The position numbers and the translations under genes are program-made. From contig NZ_JAEKPD010000005.1 in NCBI RefSeq assembly GCF_016412875.1, forward strand, positions 155,525 to 219,524: a DNA stretch of 64,000 nt. Reading direction: 5' to 3'. The notes under the pieces were generated by a model. That model worked only from the letters and a program-made list of their open reading frames with translations. It did not search any database and was not told the DNA's origin. Positions 58,631 through 64,000 of this stretch are shown here, in pieces (positions within the stretch are counted from its first letter, which is position 1; every line of letters starts with the position of its first letter). The stretch comes from Palleronia pontilimi (GTDB taxonomy: Bacteria > Pseudomonadota > Alphaproteobacteria > Rhodobacterales > Rhodobacteraceae).

Positions 58631-60747
58631 GGGGTGTCTCCCTTGGCGGGTGGGGTCGGCCCGGACGCGCCGGGCAACCTGTTCTTCAGCTCGCTCAGAC
58701 GCTGCATCACGTCGTTGCGGTAGCCGAACAGCGCGATATTGCCGTCGGCGAGCATCATGATCTTTTCGACCGCGGGAAGCAGGCTGGTCTTCTGGGTGAT
58801 GACGACCACCGTGATGCCCTGCTCCTTGGCCTGGCCGATGGCGCGCATCAGCGCCTTGTCACCGGCCGCGTCCAGGTTCGAGTTCGGCTCGTCGAGCACC
58901 AGCAGCTTGGGCGATCCGAAGAAGGCGCGCGCCAGGCCCACCCGCTGCTTCTGGCCGCCCGACAGCGGCGAGCCGTCGACGCTGACCACCGTCTCGTAGC
59001 CCTGGGGAAGCGACGCGATCATGTCGTGGACATCGGCCAGAACGGCAGCGCGATAGACATCGGCATCGTCGGCGTCGCCCTGCATCCGGGCGATGTTTTC
59101 CTTGATGGTGCCCGGGAACAGCTGCACGTCCTGCGGCAGGTAGCCGATGTTCAGGCCCAGCTGGCGCGGCTCCCAGTTGCGCAGGTCCATGAGGTCCAGC
59201 CGCACGTTGCCCGAGGTCGGGATGATCGAGCCCACCAGCATCTTGCCCAGCGTGGTCTTGCCCGCGCCCGAATTGCCGATCACAGCCAACGTGTCGCCGG
59301 GGTCCAGATGGAAGCTGATCCCGTTCAGGATCACCTGCTTGGTTCCGCCCGGCACGTAGAGCAAACGCTCGACATCCAGCCGTCCGCGGGGATCGGGCAG
59401 CAGGAGCTTTTCGTGCCGGGCGGTGGCGCCGCGCAACAGGGCGCTAATCCGCCCGTATGCGTTGCGCGACAACAAGAACCCGTTCCAGCCTTCGATGGCG
59501 CCCTCGATGGGCGCAAGCGCGCGGCCCGCGATGATCGACGCGGCGATGACCATGCCGCCGGTGATCTCGCCCAGGATGGCGAGGTAGGCGCCCCAGCCCA
59601 GCATGCCCACCTGCGTCAGCAGGCGCACGCCGCGCGACACCGTGGCGCTCATCACGTTGCGGTCCTGCGCGCGGACCTGGGCCTGCAGCGACGCGGCCGT
59701 GTCGCGGCCCCAGATCGACACCAGCTCGGGGATCATCGCCAGCGCGTTGATGACCTGGCTGTTGCGCGACATGGAATCCAGGTGAAGATTGGCCAGCGAT
59801 TGCGACTGGCTTGCCGACGCGAAGGGCTTGGCGGTGATCTTCTGGTTGACCATTGCGATCACGAACAGCACCAGCGCCGTCGCCACCACGATCATGCCCA
59901 GGTTCGGATGCACCAGGAAGATCGCCGTGATGAACAGCGGCGCGAAGGGCACGTCGAGAAAGGCCAGCAGCGTGCCGCCGGTCAGGAACGAGCGGATCTG
60001 CTGCAGATCGCCCAGCGTCTGGTATTCGCGCCCGTTGGAATTGAGCGATGCGTGCGCCGCGGCCGACAGGATCGGCGCGCCCAGCTTGGCGGCGATCTCG
60101 ACCGCCGTGCGCATCAGCATCATGCGGCGGATCGCGTCGAGGATGGATTGCAGCACCACCGCGCCCGCGATCACGATCGTCAGCATGATCAGCGTGTCGA
60201 GCGAGCGGCTGGTCAGCACCCGGTCGGAAATCTGGAACAGGTAGATCGGGATCGCCAGCACCAGCATGTTCGTGGCCACGGTCAGCACCATGACCAGCGA
60301 CAGGTTGCGCCGCACGACCCGCTGGCCCGCGGCCAGCTTCTCGGTCGCGTTCTCGGGGCCGAAGCGCTTGTGGAAACTGCCGCTGCCCCCGTTGCCGCCG
60401 CCGCCACCGCCGCCGCCATGGGTGCCGTCGATGGGGGGCTGGATCTCGGCCGCGGCCTTCTGGTCGCGCTGGTCGCGGGTCTTGCGCAGGGGCGGGTCGA
60501 TGAAGGTCTGGTCGGGCGGCGCGACGCGGCGGACTTTCCAGCCCGTGGGCGCCTCGGCCTTCGGGGCCTCGGGCTGGCTTTTCGCCTCGGCACCGGCGGC
60601 TTCCGCTTTCGGCGCCTCGTCCGGAGTGATCGGGTTACGCAACACGAGCGTCGGCATGGCTCCCGCGCTTTTCCGTTCGGCGTTGCCCCTGTCCACCGCA
60701 CGCTCGACAGCGTCCATGAAGGCCTTCGCCTTGTCCTGCTTCACCAT
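58627..60747 (-). CDS. prsD: Type I secretion ABC transporter (PrsD family) with long N-terminal extension
   Basis: A 706-residue fused permease/ATPase. Residues about 1-145 are an unusual hydrophilic extension: Ala/Glu/Pro-rich, then a run of eight Gly at about 112-119. The membrane domain (about 150-440) has six helices. The ATPase domain shows Walker A GNSGAGKTT (about 490-498), signature LSGGQKQR (about 594-601) and Walker B LLVLDEPNSNLD (about 611-622). No C39 peptidase domain, so substrates are expected to keep an uncleaved C-terminal signal. Overlaps prsE; preceded by the two candidate substrate genes on the same strand. Confidence 0.94.
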   Translation of the reverse strand: MVKQDKAKAFMDAVERAVDRGNAERKSAGAMPTLVLRNPITPDEAPKAEAAGAEAKSQPEAPKAEAPTGWKVRRVAPPDQTFIDPPLRKTRDQRDQKAAAEIQPPIDGTHGGGGGGGGNGGSGSFHKRFGPENATEKLAAGQRVVRRNLSLVMVLTVATNMLVLAIPIYLFQISDRVLTSRSLDTLIMLTIVIAGAVVLQSILDAIRRMMLMRTAVEIAAKLGAPILSAAAHASLNSNGREYQTLGDLQQIRSFLTGGTLLAFLDVPFAPLFITAIFLVHPNLGMIVVATALVLFVIAMVNQKITAKPFASASQSQSLANLHLDSMSRNSQVINALAMIPELVSIWGRDTAASLQAQVRAQDRNVMSATVSRGVRLLTQVGMLGWGAYLAILGEITGGMVIAASIIAGRALAPIEGAIEGWNGFLLSRNAYGRISALLRGATARHEKLLLPDPRGRLDVERLLYVPGGTKQVILNGISFHLDPGDTLAVIGNSGAGKTTLGKMLVGSIIPTSGNVRLDLMDLRNWEPRQLGLNIGYLPQDVQLFPGTIKENIARMQGDADDADVYRAAVLADVHDMIASLPQGYETVVSVDGSPLSGGQKQRVGLARAFFGSPKLLVLDEPNSNLDAAGDKALMRAIGQAKEQGITVVVITQKTSLLPAVEKIMMLADGNIALFGYRNDVMQRLSELKNRLPGASGPTPPAKGDTP

Positions 60748-60785
60748 GCTCGTCCCCTCATACCGTTTTGGCTACGCCGTGCCCG

Positions 60786-62624
60786 TCAGGCCAGCGCAAG
60801 CTGCATGACGTCCGCGGGTGTTCCCGCGTCGGCCAGTTCATTGGCGGTCGGCACATCGACCTGCGTGACCTGCGCTTCGGCGATCATGTCATCGGCCAGG
60901 AAGGCCACCGCCGCGTGGGCAAGACCGGGCTCGGGCCCGTTGCCCGTTTCGATCAGGTTGGCCTGGTAGATCAGCGCGTCGGAATAGACCTCGCCCGCCG
61001 CGGCCACGGTCGAGGGCATTCCCCCCACCACCACGTCCGCCACGTTGCCCAGGAAATTGCCCTCGGCATCCACCTGCGACGCGAAGCCTTCGATCAGGTC
61101 GCTGTCGAGCACGATGTTCGTCTGCTCGACCGCGTTCGACACGATCAGGTCGCCTGTGATGTGCAGGATGTTGATCGTGCCCGTGGTGCTGCCCACACCC
61201 GCATCGGCCAGCGCGTCCATATCCGCCCCGTCCTCGACGCTTGCGATCAGGTCCGCCACGGCCGAGTGGCCGCCGATCATGCTGTCGCCGGTCATCGAGA
61301 TCGACGCCGAGTTGAGCAGCGCGTTGCCGATGCTGCCGTCCATGTCGCCCGCGCCGAAGAAAACGGCCACGTCGTCGTCGATCAGGACGTTCGTCTGGCT
61401 CACCCAGTTGGTCTGGATGAAATCGCCCTCGACGATGATCAGGTCGAACCCGGTGCCCAGCGCCTGCAGGAACTGGGCGTTGAACAGCAGGTTCTCGCCC
61501 GTCTCCAGCAGCAGGCCGCCCATGCTGAACGTCAGCGACACCGCGTCCACATCCGACAGCACGTTGATCTGGTGGGTCGCGTTCACGCTGATCAGGTCGC
61601 CCTCGATCGTCGCGATGGTGACCCCGCCCAGCACGCCGCTGAACAGCGGGCCTTCGTCCAACACGATCTCGGACTGGCCGTTGATCCCGGCCTGGTTGGC
61701 GAACACGTTTTCGCCCGCCCAGCCGATCCCGAAATCCTCGTCGTGGACCGCGTTGCTCTGGACGATCCCGCTCAGCGCGTAGGCATTGCCGCCGACCGCG
61801 ATCACCGGTGCGTCGATCCAGATATTTGCGACCCCCGCCTGGTTCAGGGCCATGTTCTGCCCGGTCGAGACGCCGAACCGTCCCGCGGCACTGCCATCGT
61901 CGGGCTGCGGGCCGTAGGTTTCGCGCAGGGTCTCGAACGAGATCTGCTCGTCGGTCCACTGGCCATCGGACAGCCACTGCCCCTGCTCGATCGCCATGAC
62001 ATCGTCCGGGGTCGGCCCGAGCACGTGCAGCAGCTCCATGTGCTCTGCGACCGCGGTGCCCGTCACCAGGGTGTTCATCCCGTCGTCGGAAATCGCGCTC
62101 AGTCCGCCCAGCCCGTAATTGGCCGCCGCCAGCATGGCGTCGAGGCGAAGTTCGGCAAGCGCCAGCCAGGCGGCGGCGATGTCGGGCGCGATATCAAGGA
62201 TGTCGTTGTCGTTGACGACGTTGATCTGGATCGTGACCGTCGCCAGGGATCCGGGCGGCGGCACCTCGAGCGGGCCCCACGTGATGTCCGGGGTCCCTGC
62301 GGGCAGAAGGACCGAAACCGTCGGCAATTCGAAGCCGGGCTCGGCCGCGGCCGCATCGGGCTCGAGCGGCGGCGCGAAATTCGGCAGCGCGTTCAGATCG
62401 AATGTGGGAAGCGACAGCCCGGCATCGGTGACCGACGGATCGAAGTCCGGAACGTGAAAGCCGGGCCGACCGGCCCCGACGCTCAGGTCGATTTCCCCGA
62501 CGTCCTGCGACTGCTGCAACTCGTCGAACCTGTCGTAATCCAGACGCGAACGAGCCCCTTCGGCCTGTATCAGAAATAGGCCTATGAAATGAGCGACCTC
62601 TTCGGTGATCCTGTCCAAATACAT
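60786..62624 (-). CDS. Candidate type I-secreted protein with internal repeats
   Basis: A 612-residue acidic protein (very low Lys/Arg and no Cys seen), as is common for type I secretion substrates. From about residue 125 it has degenerate repeats built on QxNVxxDxD: IQINVVNDND, HQINVLSDVD, SQTNVLIDDD, EQTNIVLDSD and YQANLIETGN, three of them preceded by GDLI or GDFI about ten residues earlier. No signal peptide. The C-terminus (DAGTPADVMQLALA) has the small and hydrophobic character of PrsD-type secretion signals. Upstream of prsD by 38 bases. I know similar genes at this position in related genomes but of no defined role. Confidence 0.75.
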   Translation of the reverse strand: MYLDRITEEVAHFIGLFLIQAEGARSRLDYDRFDELQQSQDVGEIDLSVGAGRPGFHVPDFDPSVTDAGLSLPTFDLNALPNFAPPLEPDAAAAEPGFELPTVSVLLPAGTPDITWGPLEVPPPGSLATVTIQINVVNDNDILDIAPDIAAAWLALAELRLDAMLAAANYGLGGLSAISDDGMNTLVTGTAVAEHMELLHVLGPTPDDVMAIEQGQWLSDGQWTDEQISFETLRETYGPQPDDGSAAGRFGVSTGQNMALNQAGVANIWIDAPVIAVGGNAYALSGIVQSNAVHDEDFGIGWAGENVFANQAGINGQSEIVLDEGPLFSGVLGGVTIATIEGDLISVNATHQINVLSDVDAVSLTFSMGGLLLETGENLLFNAQFLQALGTGFDLIIVEGDFIQTNWVSQTNVLIDDDVAVFFGAGDMDGSIGNALLNSASISMTGDSMIGGHSAVADLIASVEDGADMDALADAGVGSTTGTINILHITGDLIVSNAVEQTNIVLDSDLIEGFASQVDAEGNFLGNVADVVVGGMPSTVAAAGEVYSDALIYQANLIETGNGPEPGLAHAAVAFLADDMIAEAQVTQVDVPTANELADAGTPADVMQLALA

Positions 62625-62646
62625 GTCAGTTCCCCGTGAGAATGAA

Positions 62647-62669
62647 ATAGAACTAATGAAATAAACTTA
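62647..62669 (-). promoter_or_regulatory. AT-rich leader with direct repeat before the 612-residue protein
   Basis: The minus strand has TATTTCATT twice, 14 bases apart, in an AT-rich patch that contrasts with the surrounding GC-rich DNA, about 20-45 bases before the ATG at 62624 (ribosome-binding CGGGGAACTG). It may be a promoter, an operator or an RNA-stability site. Confidence 0.35.
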
Positions 62670-62675
62670 AGTGGC

Positions 62676-62705
62676 GTCCCCGCGCGGCGAGCGCCGCGCG
62701 GGGAC
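62676..62705 (-). terminator. Strong hairpin after the Gly-rich gene
   Basis: GTCCCCGCGCGGC-GAGC-GCCGCGCGGGGAC, a perfect 13-bp stem, 17 bases after the stop of the Gly-rich gene. No tight T-run follows on the minus strand, so it could be a partial terminator or a 3'-end stabiliser separating a highly expressed first gene from the rest. Confidence 0.6.
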
Positions 62706-62722
62706 TTGTCATTCCGGCCCGA

Positions 62723-64000
62723 TCAGACCGTGTCGTCCTCGCCGACCAGCGACGAGGTCAGGTTGCCGCCGACCACGGTCATGTCGACCTGGTTGCCAAG
62801 AATGTTGGCGCCCATCGAGATCGACTGGTTGAACATGGCCTGGTCCAAGATGCCGTCGGCCGAGGCGGTCGAAGTTCCGGTCACGTAGCCGTCGTCACCG
62901 TTGTTCGATCCCCAGACGCCGGCCGAGGCACCGTTGCCGCCGGCACCACCGGTGGCCATGCCACCGACGCCGCCCGTGGCTCCGCCGCCGACACCCGCGC
63001 CGCCGATACCCGCGCCGCCGGCACCGCCGAATCCGCCACCACCGGCGCCGCCAGTGGCATCACCGGATGTGGCCGTCGCCGTGCCGCCCGTCGCCATCGA
63101 GCCCGACAGCGCACCCGAGGATGCGGCGCCAAGTCCGTAGCCGCCCGCCGCGGCAGCCGCCGCCGCCTGGGCGATGGCGTTACCGCCGTCTTCGTCGACC
63201 AGCAGGTCGAATATATCCAGGCTGCTTCCGCCCGTCGCGTCCGCGTCAGCGTTCGCTCCGGCCAGGCCCACGCCGACGCCAAGAGCACCGGCCTGCGATG
63301 CGGCCAGCGAGCCCGACAGCGCATCGGCCGATGCGTCCGCCTCACCCGAATCGCCTTCGCCGCCTTCGCCGCCCGTGCCTTCACCGCCTTCGCCACCGAC
63401 GCCGAAGCCACCGATGCCGAAGCCGCCGATGGCGCCGCCCGCGTTAGCCGATGCAGCGCCGCCCGCGGCACCGTTTCCGCCTTCGGCATCGATGCCATCG
63501 TCGGATTTGGCCGAGCCGCCAGCGGCAGTGCCGCTGTTGTTGAAGCTAGCGTCGTTCTTCACCGTCGGGTTCTTCAACGTGTCGGAGTCGTCGAGCTTGT
63601 TAGAGAAGATATTGACGGTTCCGACATCATTGCCCGGGCCATTCAGGGCATCGTTCAGGATGTCCTTGATGTCGTTGCCGGGGTCGATGTCGCGACCGGC
63701 GTAGTTCAGGCCGTGGATGGTGGAATTGTCGATGTCGATGCCGTCATTGTCCTGATCGTCATCGCTCATCGGCTGCAGGTTCGCCGAGACATCCACCGTG
63801 ACGCTGGTCATCGAGTCGTTGGTGTTGGAATTGGCGTTGGCGTTGCCGTTGAAGTTGCCGTTGGCATTGCCGTTCCCGTTCAGGTTGCCGTTGCCGTTCC
63901 CGTTCAGGTTGCCGTTGCCGTTCCCGTTCAGGTTGCCGTTGAGGTTCTCAGACGATTGCTCGCTGGTCTGGGACTGTTCCTGACCCTGGCCTTGGCCCTG
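62723..64000 (-). CDS. Gly/Asn-rich acidic low-complexity protein, 5' part missing; likely secretion substrate
   Basis: Frame open from the right edge (no start in the window) to the stop at 62723, 425 codons visible. From N to C: a Gln-rich stretch, an Asn/Gly stretch with the 8-residue repeat NLNGNGNG, a conventional segment MTSVTVDVSANLQPMSDDDQ and following acidic region (about 80 residues), then about 230 residues of Gly/Ala-rich repeats (GGEGGEGTGGEGGEGD, GGAGGGGFGGAGGAGIGGAG) and a more ordered end (SISMGANILGNQVDMTVVGG ... EDDTV). No Cys and hardly any Lys/Arg; strongly acidic. It leads the operon ending in prsD-prsE, so it is a probable surface or extracellular protein. An internal ATG (63811) exists but the open upstream frame argues against it as the true start. 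Confidence 0.78.
   Translation of the reverse strand, partial: QGQGQGQEQSQTSEQSSENLNGNLNGNGNGNLNGNGNGNLNGNGNANGNFNGNANANSNTNDSMTSVTVDVSANLQPMSDDDQDNDGIDIDNSTIHGLNYAGRDIDPGNDIKDILNDALNGPGNDVGTVNIFSNKLDDSDTLKNPTVKNDASFNNSGTAAGGSAKSDDGIDAEGGNGAAGGAASANAGGAIGGFGIGGFGVGGEGGEGTGGEGGEGDSGEADASADALSGSLAASQAGALGVGVGLAGANADADATGGSSLDIFDLLVDEDGGNAIAQAAAAAAAGGYGLGAASSGALSGSMATGGTATATSGDATGGAGGGGFGGAGGAGIGGAGVGGGATGGVGGMATGGAGGNGASAGVWGSNNGDDGYVTGTSTASADGILDQAMFNQSISMGANILGNQVDMTVVGGNLTSSLVGEDDTV
63863..63934 (-). repeat. 24-bp tandem repeat encoding NLNGNGNG
   Basis: Three units of 24 bases (63934-63911, 63910-63887, 63886-63863). The first two are identical at base level; the third differs in its last codons (AATGCC). 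A multiple of three, so copy-number changes keep the reading frame. Confidence 0.85.

Noticed and set aside
63000..63500. Gly-rich region as RTX calcium-binding repeats
   Set aside because: The GGxGxDxUx nonapeptide is not present; the repeats are Gly/Ala/Glu tracts without the regular Asp.
1..64000. CRISPR array, insertion sequence or prophage
   Set aside because: No spaced identical direct repeats with unique spacers, no transposase or integrase frame and no terminal inverted repeats with target duplication were seen; the tRNA-Ala 3' end is not followed by a recognisable attachment-site repeat.

Overview
The window reads as chromosomal DNA of a GC-rich alphaproteobacterium, most likely Rhodobacterales (Rhodobacteraceae/Roseobacter lineage). 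Support: a short proline--tRNA ligase of the alphaproteobacterial type, the perM/hda/ppk/ppx order, a pccB-pccA-mutase propionyl-CoA cluster with small lipoproteins in between, a BetI/ChoX pair, a TIGR02300-type acidic protein beside tRNA-Ala(GGC), a SAM-II riboswitch before metZ, and a PrsD/PrsE-type type I secretion system. I saw no insertion sequence, prophage or CRISPR array. Coding density is very high and most operon junctions are ATGA, GTGA or TGATG overlaps. Both window edges cut a gene.

Layout. 1-3.75 kb (minus): D-lactate dehydrogenase (partial), proS, a glycosyltransferase-like gene. 3.9-9.6 kb (plus): AI-2E/PerM membrane protein, hda, ppk1, ppx. 9.8-12.5 kb (minus): small secreted protein, EEP-family phosphohydrolase, TerB/J-domain chaperone, VOC protein. 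12.5-20.5 kb: methylmalonyl-CoA mutase, PccA and PccB with a DUF4174 protein, two small lipoproteins, two small hypotheticals and a possible sRNA. 20.6-26.5 kb: Bcr/CflA exporter, hemerythrin, betI/choX around a palindromic operator, thpR, GntR regulator, YgjP-like metallopeptidase, TIGR02300 protein. 26.6-33.7 kb: tRNA-Ala, a spermidine-synthase-like gene broken by an in-frame TGA, then a locus of MarR-like regulator, TRAP transporter (dctPQM) and 5-oxoprolinase (pxpBCA). 33.7-37.9 kb: tandem aldehyde dehydrogenase with deoC, then rpe. 37.9-45.2 kb (minus): a nine-gene, largely uncharacterised operon around an AAA+ ATPase, a coiled-coil protein and several small membrane proteins. 45.3-49.8 kb: creatinase, P1 peptidase, TrkH, GFA-like protein. 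49.8-57.2 kb: folE2, metZ with SAM-II riboswitch, GST, cmk, GFA protein, aroA, trmB, DUF998 protein. 57.3-64 kb (minus): a type I secretion operon led by a Gly/Asn-rich, low-complexity acidic protein and a repeat-bearing 612-residue protein.

How the parts work together. PccB, PccA and the mutase carry propionyl-CoA to succinyl-CoA. The TRAP transporter plus PxpBCA look like uptake and ATP-driven hydrolysis of 5-oxoproline. A 32-bp sequence ahead of the MarR-like gene is matched (22/32, and 22 of the first 28) by an inverted repeat in the divergent dctP/pxpB promoter region, so that regulator probably controls both. DeoC releases acetaldehyde and glyceraldehyde-3-phosphate, and the adjacent aldehyde dehydrogenase would oxidise the aldehyde. 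The most novel content is the nine-gene AAA+ operon (37934-45172) and the secretion cluster at the right edge. Two genes look damaged or unconventional at single bases: TGA for an expected TGG at 27385, and ATC where a start codon is expected at 57210.
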